64,000 nt of DNA from Enoplolaimus lenunculus (lineage: Eukaryota > Nematoda > Enoplea > Enoplida > Thoracostomopsidae), in the NCBI GenBank assembly GCA_030248215.1, contig JASANG010000086.1:124001-188000 (forward strand), read 5' to 3'. Position numbers and translations under genes: made by a program. This document shows, piece after piece, positions 30,340-43,274 of this stretch (positions are counted from its first letter, which is position 1; the number at the start of each line of letters is the position of its first letter). The notes beneath the pieces are model-generated. The model was not told the DNA's origin. It did not search any database and worked only from the letters and a program-made list of their open reading frames with translations.

Positions 30340-30830
30340 GTCTAGGTAGGAACTGGGACTTCAGAATTTTATACTAAGCAGCTGGAAAAACGGGTTTCCA
30401 GAGCCGAGATCGAACTTGCAGCCTACGGTTCATTTTCGTTGACTATATGTGTCGACCGTTTGCTGCCAGCTAGCATACATACAGTACATTACACTATATT
30501 GCATGCCCACATAACGGACACGCATGTCAATACCGCGTTCATAGTGCGGCAGTCTACCGTTGCAGCCACCATGTCAGTCTAGGTAGGAACCGGGACTTCA
30601 GACGTTTGAACTAAGCAGTTGAAAAAGCGGGCTTGCGGAGCGTGGATCGAAATCTCAGCCTACGGACCCGTTAGCGAATACTCTACCGCTTCGCCACGCA
30701 GCTCGCTTCTGCAACTGCATTTTTCGTCGACTATATGTGTCGACCGTTTGCTTTCAGCTAGCATACATACAGTGCACTGCACTATATCACTATATTACCT
30801 GTGCACATAACGAACACGCAAGCCTGACAT
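30340..30830 (-). repeat. Two decayed tRNA-like SINE units
   Basis: GTCGGTCTAGGTAGGAACTG at ~30340 and GTCAGTCTAGGTAGGAACCG at ~30573 match the start of units in the 39-47 kb array. AAGCAGCTGGAAAAACGG and CTCTACCGCTTCGCCACG follow. They are more diverged than the array units. Confidence 0.7.
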
Positions 30831-30865
30831 GTTTACAAAGACGTACGTAAGAGGTTGTGCAGTAA

Positions 30866-31035
30866 GAGGTTTGGCGTTAGTGTCATGCCCCTATTTCTGA
30901 TTGTTTACTGAAAACGCCCCTCAGCCGACAGGCCGGGGTTAAAAAAAGGATGGGCAGTATGAGGTTTGGCATTATTTTTATGCCTCTATTTCTGATTATT
31001 TATCGAAAACATCTCTCAGCCGAGAGTCGGGGTTT
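30866..31035. repeat. Direct duplication of ~85 bp
   Basis: AGTAAGAGGTTTGGCGTTAG ... CAGCCGACAGGCCGGGGTT is repeated in diverged form as AGTATGAGGTTTGGCATTAT ... CAGCCGAGAGTCGGGGTTT. No gene. Confidence 0.65.
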
Positions 31036-31133
31036 CAAAATTTAACTTGAAATTTTAACGGGAAATAGAAAATACAGACATAACAATGAGTTAGTTATCG
31101 ACTTTATACTACGGGTGCGGTACATAGCAACTG

Positions 31134-31365
31134 TTACGGTTGCGACCAACGGATACCTCTGCGGATGAATTCTAGCGGTTTACCTCACGCGTGCTCGTAG
31201 CCGTGGGCCCGCTTAGTAAACCACTTGCCCACAGGATGACGGTCCCCCTGGCGAGACATAGGGTTTTGATAGTCACAAAATTCCGACGTCGCCGTACGCC
31301 TAAGCTCTTCCGAACACTAACATGCGTGGCTGAGTCGCGCCGCCAACAATGGGTTTTAATTTACG
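31134..31365. repeat. Repeat pair, copy 1 (TGTTACGGTTGCGACC)
   Basis: About 225 bp similar to 32,786-33,005: GCGACCAACGG, GATGACGGTCCCCC, GAGTCACAAAATTCC. The TG start and spacing could fit an LTR or another terminal repeat, but no partner structure is proven. Confidence 0.55.
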
Positions 31366-31803
31366 GTTATCATTTAGAAATTTCCTCGGACGCTCAGACA
31401 CGTGTTTGAAGTTTTGATTTATTACGTTCGTACAGTTTATACAGTGAAATGATTAAAAATAGTACCTGAATCCGAAGCTGTATGCGGTAATCTGTCTCCT
31501 AAGTGATCGTGTTCAAAATTATCGCAATAATTAGCTATCTGTAGCTAGAAAATATTTGCTATAAAAGAGAGGTACAGTTTAGATGCGGTGCAAGTTTACC
31601 TTACCTGATCGACTTACGCTGCCTTACCACAAGTCAGCCACCTTACCACGTTCCGCCTTGGTCCAAACGTAAGGAACTATTTATTTCATTGTTTCTTGCT
31701 AGTTATGTCCTGGAATGACGCGTCCAACCGCAGCATAAAGACCTAAATCCATTCAGCCGGTGTCCTTGTCCATCTAGTCGAACGTGCGGGCATGAAGCAT
31801 AAT

Positions 31804-32323
31804 GCGGGATTGACGTTATAATCGGAGCAGGCGGGACACGGTTTGTCTCAAGTCCATTCGACGTCAACATTAAAATTCGAGCACTCATATCGGGTGAACA
31901 GGCAAAACTCGAATGTCATATGACATTTACTTACAAACCACCGCTCTCAGAAGGTCAAATGTATACAAGAGTCCGTATGTCACGTGATACTGCGGGACAT
32001 TTATGCGAATATCATATGAAATTCCAAAATTACAACGAATATCATATGATATTCAGCCGGACAGTGTAATCTGGTGCTGATCAATTAATGGAAAGTCGGA
32101 CGGCAGAGGCGCAGGTGTGCTTAAAATACCAAATACATGTCTGCAAATTCATTTCCGAAACAAATTCGCTTAGAAAAACAGTACCATATTTCAAAAATTT
32201 AAATTTCAAATGTTAGAACATATGATATTCAACAGGACTATTTAGGTATGTTACCTCAAGTATGCAGACATTTGAAAACATATCATATGATATTCGCAAA
32301 CAATACCTCGAATATTATATGAT
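31804..32323. mobile_element. Family B element, copy 3
   Basis: It starts GCGGGATTGACGTTATAAT and contains CATATG palindromes at ~32041, 32221 and 32281. The matching right end is not seen; copy 4 starts at 32324 in the same orientation. Confidence 0.5.
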
Positions 32324-32785
32324 GCGGGGTTCACGTTACTGCCTGAAACACGTTTTGTCCTTATGACGATAGCTGGTAACATTTTGGCTGACCATTTATC
32401 CGCAATCAGATTAAAAAACTTGAATTGTCTGCTATCCTGTTTAGACATCTACTGTTTGTACTGCAATATCATATGATGTTCCAAATAGTGTTCGCGAGTA
32501 TCATAAGATATGCTTGAAAATGTCTGCAAAGTTGTGGTAAACTAGCTTGATTGTCATGCAGAATGTCACATGATACTAAAATTTGAAATTTAAAGTATTT
32601 GTACTTAGGAATATATTTTGGGAAAAATTCAGCGAGAAACAGAACCGTAGAAACTAATTCAACTTGCGAAATCATTTACTGCTGCATTGTCTGACTTTTT
32701 GCTGTATTATTAGCGCGCCTAAATTCCATTGTCCTATGTAAATAATCATAAGATATTTAGTATAATTTTAGAATATCATATGATA
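32324..32785. mobile_element. Family B element, copy 4 (cut off)
   Basis: It starts GCGGGGTTCACGTTACTGC. The interior closely matches 2,230-2,680 (CAAAGTTGTGGTAAACTAGC, ATATTTTGGGAAAAATTC). It is cut off at ~32,785, where the repeat-pair copy 2 begins. Confidence 0.55.
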
Positions 32786-33005
32786 GTGTTACGGCTGCGA
32801 CCAACGGGTACCTCTGCGGACGAATCCGAGTGGTATCCCTCACGGGTGTTCATGGCCATGGGTCTGCCTAGTAAGCCAACGTGTCTAGCGGATGACGGTC
32901 CCCCAGGCGTGACGTCGGGTTTTGAGAGTCACAAAATTCCAACGTCGTCGTACGCCCAAGCTCTCATGAACACTCGCGTGCACGGTTAAGTCGCACCCCC
33001 AACAC
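32786..33005. repeat. Repeat pair, copy 2 (TGTTACGGCTGCGACC)
   Basis: It matches 31,134-31,365. The border with the family B element is sharp, so it inserted into or replaced the right part of that element. Confidence 0.55.
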
Positions 33006-34540
33006 ATGGTTATAATTAGGAATGGCGTGGTTGCCGCTAATTTTCATGATTCGAACTAATGATTTCTGCGTCTAAATTCTGGTGAACGCTAGATCACCTA
33101 ACAAGGTTCATTGATTTCACTGAAAGACCTATTGTAATTTTCATAGAATTTGAATACTTAAGTTATTAGTCTCTTGTAAAAGAGGGCGAGTCGACCCGCA
33201 CCTCTGGGATTTAGTTCCAAGATGGATAGCCTGGTTCGCACCAGTGCTGTTTTATTCATCAAAATTTCAGCCATGGCTCTAGGCCAGGAATTTTCTCGAC
33301 TGCTCAAGGGTTCGACAAGGAACACAACCTAAAGTTTTGGTTTATTGAATCTGCACATTTTATTTCATGTAATTACCTCTATGCAACGAAACTGGGACTA
33401 CTCAGTTTCCTGATTATTTTGCACGCAGAACGCTGGTTACAATAAAATTAGCTGGAAGTTATTTGAAATTACTGACTGAAAGTGAATTTACAATGTGATC
33501 TCTTACACACCTTTAGATCCCTGTACGCTGGGATAATCTTACCATGACCTAATGTTGACTGGTTGCTGTGAAATAGTTGGGTATTGTTCCCTCTGGGTAT
33601 GCTCATGTCAATGATTTCCCTGTGTCAAGCGGCTTAGAGCATTATCTGTTAAAGCAGCAAAGGCAGGGCGATGCATAACCCGCGTGGCAGAGCTGCCGCG
33701 GGGAGGACACACTGTTAAATGAGCATACCCATGGTTTCTAAATACATATTCGAGAAGACACGCGTGCGTACCACATGAGTTGTAAGCGGTTAAGTGAGTT
33801 AAGGAATTCTCTAGTCAGCCACAAAGTTGAAGGCGAATTCAGAAATAGGGGTGACAAACCGCGCCTGATTCTTTTGATTACGTAACCTTTACACTCCTAG
33901 GCCTAGGTATTTCACGGCTGCATATTCAGCAGTTTGATAGTCAACGGCGGTGGCATGCCTTACAGCTGAGTTTCTAGGGCCTGACTAGAATCGTCTGAAT
34001 TCACGGGGTGTACGAAAGTTTTATACTTGACAGGCAGGGCCTTAGCTCTTTTGTTTGACAATTCCCTAATGCTTAGCATCGGGCTGACTTGGCCTCCCTG
34101 CTGCCGTTGACACTCAATACTCTGAGTATTACTAAATAGATTTTTGTCCTGGCCAGTGACTATTCATCAAAATTCAGGCCCCAAAATTTTTATCCTGATC
34201 ACACGCCTAATGCGTTTCACATGATACGGACCCCTTCACGAGATTGGCAGGAAAATTTGTACCTGCGTTGTCGCCAACGCCAGGCAAAGTTTAAGGTAAA
34301 ATTCCAGCTCACACCCCCTTTGTGATACCGAGAAAATCCTAGTGCGGCCCCCTCTTACTTACTTACCCCCTGCGCGTAACGCGCAGTACCCCCCTGACTT
34401 AGCCAGCGCCCCGAGAATTTCGAGTGCACCGTGTCGCCATACAGTGCACCGAAAACTCGGTTTGCTGTGTCGCGGCTCGCGCTTCGCGACTGAAAAACCG
34501 GAGAAAATCGAAACTGAAACTGAATTTTTGCAGCCGTGCA
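33006..34540. other. No gene recognised
   Basis: All frames are short. Two loosely similar words (ATTCATCAAAATTTCAG at ~33,255 and ATTCATCAAAATTCAGG at ~34,160) suggest an old repeat. The GC content is higher than in the left part of the window. Confidence 0.4.
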
Positions 34541-34545
34541 CTGCG

Positions 34546-34775
34546 TTTATATACCTCTCTCGCTCAGCGCGCAGCCAATGAAATTCTGAGCAAAGCAGGC
34601 GCGGTTTGAGCTATGCGATTGGTTAAAAATAGTACGGCTGCAAAGAGCCAATGAAATTGCACACAAGGCGGATGCAGCGAAGCCACGTGATTGGCTGAGG
34701 AAGTTTTGACTGTGAGAGTCGACAAGAGAGCGTAAACAACCCCACTACGCGATATCTGATTGGTTGCATTGGACT
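34546..34775 (-). promoter_or_regulatory. CCAAT-box/TATA promoter-like segment
   Basis: On the minus strand, six CCAAT-type pentamers in both orientations (34575, 34618, about 34651, 34691, 34760 and 34775 by eye) lie upstream of GGTATATAAACGC at ~34546-34557. Two ~75-bp repeats each hold AGCCAATGAAATT and an inverted ATTGG. Spacing from the TATA to a CAGTGCA start region is about 25-30 bp. No convincing protein follows; GGGGTAAGTAAG at ~34360 could be a splice donor of a non-coding first exon. Clustered CCAAT boxes with a TATA box are typical of strong polymerase II promoters such as histone genes. The target here is unknown. Confidence 0.4.
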
Positions 34776-34875
34776 ACACAAGATTTTCGCATTCTTAGCA
34801 AAGGGGTGAGCTGATAAAATTAGGTTTAAGCGGTGTGGCCAAGGGGCAGGGGGCAATTCCCAACGTCGTAGGCAG

Positions 34876-35518
34876 GGCTGGCGGGATTGTACAATTCCCT
34901 CAAAATACCGCTACGCACGCATGACTTCTCGCCTAGGTTGTCCATCCCCGCGTACAGGGCTTATCTCACGGTCAATAATTAGAGCGCCAGGTTACAATAC
35001 AAAACTGAGTATAAAAATTAAAGGCACGACAAAAAATAGAAAACACAAAAACCAAACGAGATGTGCCAAAATCCAGTAAAACTAGAGAGCGGGACCTATG
35101 TCATAAGCGGCCAGGTTATGTAGTCAACCGAAATTCACCACTACTACTCTAGCGGCTAGCATGTGCCTACAGCCCTAGAATTTCTTCTGCCAGACCAGCT
35201 AACGTACGTAGTCTGTGCTAAGGCGTCACAAGTTCAAAATTCACTGGGGTTTCCTACCCAACCTGGCCAACAAAACGATAATATAAACACGAAAGCACAA
35301 TCGATAAGGCACACGGATATAAGGCGTACATATGTAAACACCACAAATCCGTACACTCATAATGCCTGACAAAGTACCGAGACAGTCTCAAAACAAATTT
35401 CTGTGCCATTCCCGAAATGCTTACACTATAACTTCAACCTAACTCAAGGAACACACACACTCTAGACACTCTTAATCGGCTCAGAGAGTCCGCCAAAATT
35501 ACGGGCCTTGGGCTAGCC
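34876..35518. other. No gene recognised
   Basis: I see no long frame, known motif or repeat unit on either strand. Confidence 0.4.
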
Positions 35519-36430
35519 ATAACTTTTCAAGTATCGGTTTCCGAACAGCGGTCAGGGTGGTTTTATTGCTCATTGCGATGCGCCGGACCCGATAGGACCA
35601 GTCCCAACCCTAGATTCCGGAAAACGTGATTTTGCATTTTTGGACCGGGGATCCGTAAAGTGTTACACGTAAAATTTCGAAAACTTCAAGTGCCAATAAC
35701 TTCTTAACGATTGGTCCCAGACCCCGAGGCAGGGTATTTTTCTTGTTCAGCGTGAAAAGCTGCGTCGATTGATACCAATCTCGATACTCAATTCCAAAAT
35801 TTGCATTTTTGCATTTTTCGACCTCGGATCCGTAAATTTTTACACGCTAAATTCCGGAAACTCTGGATACCTCTAACTCTTGAACGAATGACTTCCGACC
35901 CCCAGTCAGGGTATTTTTCTTACTCAGCTCGGCGAGCTCTATCGATTGGTATGGGTTTCAACAACGGATTCCGAAAATCGCATTTTTGCATTTTTCACCC
36001 CTAGGATCCGTAACTGCACATGTAAAATGCTGAAAGTTCAAAAACCCATAACTTTTGAACGAGAGGTCGGGGACCCCAAGTCAGGGTGGTTTTATTGCTC
36101 AGCTCGATGAGCTGCGTCGAATGATATGGGTCTCGACCTCCGATTCCGAAATTCATGTTTTTGCATTTTTCCACCCTAGGATTCGTAAAATTTGCACACA
36201 GTTGTCGAGGGACTTAGGTGGTCGTAACTTTCGAGGGAAGGGTCCCAGACCCATGGTCAGGGTATTTTTCTTGCTCAGTGCAACGAGCTCTATCAAATGG
36301 CATAGCTTTTGTAGGTGCGCCTAGGAACCCGTGTTTCGGCATTTCCGTATCCTGAAATCCGTAAAATCCACATATAATTGCAGAGGCTTAAAAGTCCTTA
36401 ACTTTTGACCGGGTGCTCGGAGACCCTGCT
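35519..36430. repeat. ~176-bp tandem repeat, five to six diverged units
   Basis: The anchor word (A)TAACTTTTGAACGA / AACTTCTTAACGA with CAGGGTATTTTTCTTGCTCAG recurs at 35519, 35695, 35874, 36049, 36225 and 36398, spaced 173-179 bp. Each unit also holds TTGCATTTTT and GGATCCGTAA. A single related unit lies at 8,265-8,420. Confidence 0.88.
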
Positions 36431-37915
36431 ACAATTCGGCAGGCCCAACCCCCCGAATTATTGGCACCACTCACTACTCTCCCTATCTCTTAGCTCGACA
36501 CGCCCCCTCTCTCTCTATAGCGCAAACATACAAAATTTCCTATACGTATCCCCAATCTTTAATACACACTCATTAATCGCAATCTAACCTACGCAATTAC
36601 TTGTAAAATTGAAAAACCGCTCGTCGAGTGTTTGCACGAGCAAAGTAGCGGATTCCTGAAGGCGGCGTGATTCAAATATATTTCACAGGCGGCAGTTCGC
36701 CGAGTCACAGCGGGGAAATTTACACAGGCAAGCGGAGAGGGAAAGGAAAGGGTGGAAGGAGAGGTGCAGAACCAAACAATACTGAATGATTTACGAAACG
36801 GGGCACCCTTCTCTGCCAGCTCCATATTTAACGAAATATGCTAAACACTCCCCCTCTCCGTTGTGTTTTCACTTCTCGGCTAAAAACATCTAATTTCGTT
36901 TTAACGTTAGGAGTTATCTAGGTCAACTAGCCTGCAATCCTCTAGCGATGCTGTGCGTCCATTAATTGGTCAATCAAATGAGGTTAAAAAATAAAATTTT
37001 TGAACTCGTAGCGTTAATTAGAACCTACGAAACTATGCGAGCGGCAGCAACCGAGAAAGATTACTCAGGTCTCACATGGGGGGGAAGGGGGAAGATCAAC
37101 CTACATTCCTAAACCAGGCCAGGGTTGCCGATGGCCAACCCACGAGATATACTAGCCTAATCAGCCGTTTGTGAGCAGCTCGCCCCCTTTCCAATCTCTA
37201 AGCACGGGGCGACCCCCTTTTTTCAATGTCAATTCAGTTTAAAATGCTCCTCAGAACGTTATACTGCCGCAGTTGTTAAATCTTGCGGACGTACATAAAC
37301 GATAACAAGACTAAGGTTATTGAAACAGAGACGCAACTCGGGACAATCTAGACTCACAAAGAAAGAAAGGGCGCACGAGAATAGGGTTCGCTTCTGGCTC
37401 CCGCTGTGAAGTCACGGTAACCGCGGCATGTGGAGCCATTCTCATTGAACAGGCGTCGAGCTGGGCCCGAAACCCAAACTATACTCACCCTTCCCCGCTA
37501 GTTACGTTGCTCGACCCCATTTTTCAAGAATTTCCTTCAATTGCACGTAAAACTAGTAAGTGTGGTTAGACTACAGAATATTGGGGCGGCAGCCAGAACT
37601 AAGGGTGTTGGAATGTCCCTAGGTAGGCTCGACGAACTCCGCGTAAGACAATCATGCGAAAGGAGCAATACCAAGATAATAATAGCAGCAGTAATAACAA
37701 CAACAGCATAGCATAATTCAGTAAGGCACCAACATTAATAATAATAATAACAATAATACCAATGATGACAATAATAGTGACCATGGACAGAAGTTCATAG
37801 CAGTAACGCTCCTAGTACGCCAGACCCCTCGAGTCAAGCTCCTTTAGGCTTTAGTCATACGATCATTTCGGGTCTCTAAGAATATCACGACTATCGGGAT
37901 GTGTCCCTGACAATA
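36431..37915. other. No gene; simple (AAT)n-rich stretch at 37,677-37,770
   Basis: Short frames only. The AATAATAACAATAATACC stretch explains the Ile/Leu-rich minus-strand frame there. Confidence 0.45.
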
Positions 37916-37918
37916 ATA

Positions 37919-38537
37919 GTTGGGACAGATGGGACAGATGGGACAGTTATAACAGTTGGGACAGATGGGACAGTTGGGACCCTTGGGACACTTGGGACAG
38001 ATGGGACAGTTGGGACAGATGGGACAGTTGGGACAGATGGGACCGTTGGACAGATGGGACAGTTGGGACAGTTGGGACAGATGGGACAGATGGGACAGTT
38101 ATAACAGTTGGGACAGATGGGACAGATGGGTCAGTTATAGCAGTTGGGACAGATGGGACAGTTGGGACACTTGGGACAGATGGGACATTTGGGACAAACG
38201 GGAGATATGGGACAGTTGGGACAGACGGGACAGATGGGACAGTTGGGACAGTTGGGACAGATGGGACAGTTGGGACAGTCGGGGCAGTTGGGACAGATGG
38301 GACAGTTGGGACAGTTGGGACAGATGGGACAGATGGGACAGATGGGACAGTTATAACAGTTGGGACGGTTGGGACAGATGGCACAGCGGGCACAGTTGGG
38401 ACAGCTGGCACAGTTGGGACAGATGGGACAGTTGGGACAGAAGGGACAGTTGGGACAGTGGGTACACTGGGGACAGATGGGACATTTGGGACAAACGGGA
38501 CAGATGGGACAGTTGGGACAGACGGGACAGTTGTGGA
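37919..38537. repeat. GGGACAGAT/GGGACAGTT minisatellite
   Basis: About 65-70 copies of a 9-bp unit alternate GGGACAGAT and GGGACAGTT, with interspersed GTTATAACAGTT words at ~37945, 38098 and 38350 that hint at a higher-order unit. The long frames on both strands (VPSVPTVP-type and GQMGQLGQ-type) follow from the repeat. Confidence 0.93.
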
Positions 38538-38539
38538 GT

Positions 38540-39208
38540 AACGTTTCATCCTATATCAACCCTTTGGACATACGCCAGTCTGAAATTTTATATTGGAATT
38601 GAATACAAGAAATTGCCGCTGTCTTCTCGTTCGCAAGCTTTTCGTTAATTTGTTTCGGCAGCTGGTTAATACCCAGGCATGGCTTTTAGGTAAATATTTG
38701 TTAAAGAACCGTCCCAAAAATTTTAGGTTTTGTCGATGATGTAACACGGCACAGATCTTGCCAGAGACTAGTGTAAAAGCAACATGGTATTGTAGTTCCT
38801 TCAGTGAAAAGTAAAATTTTTTATGTGTCTAAAGAAATTGTTTTTTTTACGTAGCTAGGACTACGTCGTATTATGTGTATTGTGCAAGTTTGTGGTTAGA
38901 GATGGTATATTGGACAAAAATGAACTTAGACTTAGACCTGTTATCTTTGTACCTTATCTTTGTTTTGAGTAGAATGTTTATGTAAGACCAGGGATTTCTG
39001 ATTGCAAGGCAACAATTTTTGGACATAAGTGTCTGTATATATACTGGTATATGAAGTGCAGACAAGGGCGTCCGCAGAAAATTATATTAGTGGGGACACC
39101 GAATAATTTTGGGACCCCTTGCAATGGCAATTCAATATTGTTTACTTTTTGAGGGGGCGAACACCAAATGGGTGACGCCCTTCAGTGCCGACCGTGTACT
39201 TCCTGTCT
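38540..39208. other. No gene recognised
   Basis: Short frames and AT-rich sequence lie between the minisatellite and the SINE array. Confidence 0.4.
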
Positions 39209-39837
39209 GTCAGTCTAGGTAGGAACCGGGACATCAGACCTTTTTACTAAGCAGCTGAAAAGCGGGCTAGCGCAGGGATCGAACTCTCAGCCTATGAATC
39301 CTTAAGCGAGCACTCTACCACTGCGCCACGTAGCCCGCCTGTCCAACTACCATTTTCGTCGACTATATTTGTCGACCGGATGCTGCCGGCTAGCATACAT
39401 ACAGTGTACTGCACTATATTGCACGTGCACATAACAAACAAGCATGTCTCACATGCTTACATGCCCTTATTTTCAACAAGGTCGTCCCTTGACCGTCCAT
39501 CCTATTTTCGACTGGATACCGTGCTCATAGCGCGGCAATTTGCCATTGCGCTCACGGCGTAGCCCCCATGTCAGTCTAGGTAGGAACCGGGACATCAAAC
39601 CTTCCTACTAAGCAACTGGAAAAGCGGGCTAGAGCGGGGATCGAACTCTCAGCCTATGGCTCTTTAAGCGAGCACTCTACCACTGCGCCGCGTAGCCCGC
39701 CTGTCCAACTACCATTTTCGTCGACTATATTTGTCGACCGTATGCTAGCTAGCATACATACAGTGCACTGCACTATATTGCATGTGCACATAACGGACAA
39801 GCATGTCTCACATGCTTACACTGTCAGTCTAGGTAGT

Positions 39838-40549
39838 GTGATAAGTTGGGTAGGCTGGGGTACGGCGGTTTTTAGTTCTGAGTTAGCAGCTGAAAATGAG
39901 GGACGCTCCCAATAGGTTTGGACATCGGTCGACAGATTACCAGTCCAGCGCGCTATCCACTGAGCCACGCCGCCTCACAATCAACTGCTGAGTTTTTCTG
40001 TTATTATGCCTTATAAGAACCTCAACATTATACACAAGTATCTTGGTTCTTCGATGTTTTACTGCAGCTGCATATGAAGGTACTATATATGCATCAGTGT
40101 TTTTACCGATGTACAGCATCAGCATGAGGTTATTATTTGCCTCAATACATCCGCATGTCACATCCCCCGGTTTTTCTACAAGGTCGTCCCTTGACCGCCA
40201 ACATGTATTTTTTGGTTCTACCGCGACAGTTTGCCATTGCGACCTGGTCGTGGCCACCATGTGATAAGTTGGGTAGGCTGGGGTACGGCGGTTTTTAGTT
40301 CTGAGTTAGCAGCTGAAAATGAGGGACGCTACCAATAGGTTTTCAACTCGGTCGACAGATTATCAGTCCAGCGCGCTATCCACTGAGCCACGCCGCCTCA
40401 CAATCAACTGCTGAGTTTTTCTGTTATTATGCCTTATAAGAACCTCAACATTATACACATGTATCTTGGTTCTTCCATGTTTTACTGGTTCTGCATTATG
40501 AAGGTACTATATATGCAGCGGTGTTTTACCGATGTACAGCATCAGCATT
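39838..40549 (-). repeat. Second tRNA-like SINE family, two tandem copies
   Basis: Copies at 39838-40260 (423 bp) and 40261-40549 (cut short) start GTGATAAGTTGGGTAGGCTG. On the minus strand, GGCGGCGTGGCTCAGTGGAT is a clear A-box region followed by AGCGCGCTGGACTGGTAATC. The tail half resembles the first family (AAGGGACGACCTTGT and a Cys/Arg-like tRNA-like end). It is embedded between two units of the main family. Confidence 0.75.
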
Positions 40550-43274
40550 GTCAGTCTAGGTAAAAACCGGGACATCAGATCTTTTAACTAAGCAGCTGGA
40601 AAAGCGGGCTAGAGCGGGGATCGAACTCTTAGCCTATGGACCCTTAAGCGAGCATTCTACCACTGCGCCACGTAGCCCGCCTCTTCAACTGCATTTTTCG
40701 TCCACTATATGTGTCAACTGTACAACACAATGTACATTGCATTTATTACATATGCATCAGGACAAGCATGTCTCGCAAGTTTACATGCCCTTAATTTCAA
40801 CAAAGTCCTCCCTTGACCGTCCATCCTATTTTCGACAGGATACCGTGCTCATAGCGCGGCAATTTGCCATTGCGCTCACTACGTCGCCCCATGTCAATCT
40901 AGGTCGGAACTGAGGGACATCAGACCTTTTACTTAGCAGCTGGAAAAGCGGGCTAGAGCGGGGATCGATCTCTCAGCCTATGGATCCTTAAGCGAGCACT
41001 CTACCACTGCGCCACGCAGCCCGCCTCTCCAACTGCATTTTTCGTCGGCTATATGTGTCGACCGTACAACACAATATGTATTGCATTTATTGCATATGCA
41101 CAAGGACAAGCATGTCTCACATGCTTACAAGCATGAGGTTATTATTTGCCTCCAGACATCCGCATGTCACAGGTAGGATGCGGGACATCAGACTTTTTAA
41201 CTAAGCAGCTGGAAAAGCGGGCTAGAGGGGATCGAACTCTCAGCCTATGGATCCTTAAAGCGAGCACTCTACCACTGCGCCACGTAGCCCGCCTCTCCAA
41301 CTGCATTTTTCATCGACTATATGTGTCGACCGTACAACCCAATGTGCATTGCATTTTTTGCATATGCACAAGGACAAGCATGTCTCACATGCTTTACATG
41401 CCCTTATTTTCAACAAGGTCGTCCCTTGACCGTCCATCCTATTTTCGACTGGATACCGTGTTCATAGCGCGGCAATTTACCATTGCGCTCACGGCGTAGC
41501 CTTGAGCGTCCATCCTATTTTCGACTGGATACCGTGCTCATAGCGCGCAATTTGCCATTCGCTCACGACGGCGCCTCATCTCAGTCTAGGTGGGAACTGA
41601 GGGACATCAGACCTTTTACTTAGCAGCTGGAAAAGCGGGCTAGAGCGGGGATCGATCTCTCAGCCTATGGATCCTTAAGCGAGCACTCTACCACTGCGCC
41701 ACGCAGCCCGCGTCTCCAACTGCATTTTTCGTCGACTGTATGTGTCGACCGTACAACACAGTGTGTATTGCATTTATTGCATATGCACAAGGACAAGCAT
41801 GTCTCACATGCTTTACATGCCCTTATTTTCAACAAGGTCGTCCCTTGACCGTCCATCCTATTTTCGACTGGATACCGTGCTCATAGCGCGGCAATTTACC
41901 ATTGCGCTCACGGCGTACCCCCCATGTCAGTCTAGGTAGGAACCGGGACATCAGACCTTTTACTAAGCAGCTGGAAAAGCGGGCTAGAGCGGGGATCGAA
42001 TTCTCAGCCTATGGATCCTTAAGCGAGCATTCTACCACTGCGCCACGTAGCCCGCCTCTCCAACTGCATTTTTCGTCGACTATATGTGTCGACCGTACAA
42101 CACAATGTGTATTGCATTTATTGCATATGCACAAGGACAAGCATGTCTCACATGCTTTACATGCCCTTATTTTCAACAAGGTCGTCCCTTGACCGTCCAT
42201 CCTATTTTCGACTGGATACCGTGCTCATAGCGCGGCAATTTACCATTGCGCTCACGGCGTACCCCCCATGTCAGTCTAGGTAGGAACCGGGACATCAGAC
42301 CTTTTACTAAGCAGCTGGAAAAGCGGGCTCGAGCGGGGATCGAATTCTCAGCCTATGAATCCTTAAGCGAGCATTCTACCACTGCGCCACGTAGCCCGCC
42401 TCTCCAACTGCATTTTTCGTCGACTATATGTGTCGACCGTACAACACAATGTGTATTGCATTTATTGCATATGCACAAGGACAAGCATGTCTCACATGCT
42501 TACTAGCATGAGGTTATTATTTGCCTCCATACATCCGCATGTCACAGGTAGGATGCGGGACATCAGACCTTTTTACTAAGCAGCTGGAAGAGCGGGCTAG
42601 AGGGGGATCGAACTCTCAGCCTATGGATCCTTAAAGCGGGCACTCTACCACTGCGCCACGTAGCCCGCCTCTCCAACTGCATTTTTCGTCGGCTATATGT
42701 GTCGACCGTACAACACAATATATATTGCATTTATTGCATATGCACAAGGACAAGCATGTCTCACATGCTTACATGCCCTTATTTTCAACAAGGTGGTCCC
42801 TTAACCGTCCATCCTATTTTCGACTGGATACCATGCTCATAGCGCGGCAATTTACCATTGCGCTCACGGCGTAGCCCCCATGTCAGTCTAGGTAGGAACC
42901 GGGACATCAGACCGTTTACTAAGCAGCTGGAAAAGCGGGCTAGAGCGGGGATCGAATTCTCAGCCTATGGATCCTTAAGCGAGCATTCTACCACTGCCCC
43001 ACGTAGCCCGCCTCTCCAACTGCATTTTTCATCGACTATATGTGTCGACCGTACAACACAATGTATATTGCATTTATTGCATATGCACAAGGACAAGCAT
43101 GTCTCACATGCTAACAAGCATGAGGTTATTATTTGCCTCCACACACCCGCATGTCACAGGTAGGATGCGGGACATCAGACCTTTTAACTAAGCAGCTGGA
43201 AAAGCGGCCTAGAGGGGATCGAACTCTCAGCCTATGGATCCTTAAAGCGAGCACTCTACCAGCCCCCGAAGAGG

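Noticed and set aside
37947-38648. Repetitive proteins of 70-230 residues on both strands
   Set aside because: By-products of the 9-bp GGGACAG minisatellite.
41742-42283. Repeated Cys-containing frames of 60-100 codons (MSTVQ... and MDGQG... types)
   Set aside because: The same frame recurs in each SINE unit; this is repeat sequence, not a gene family.
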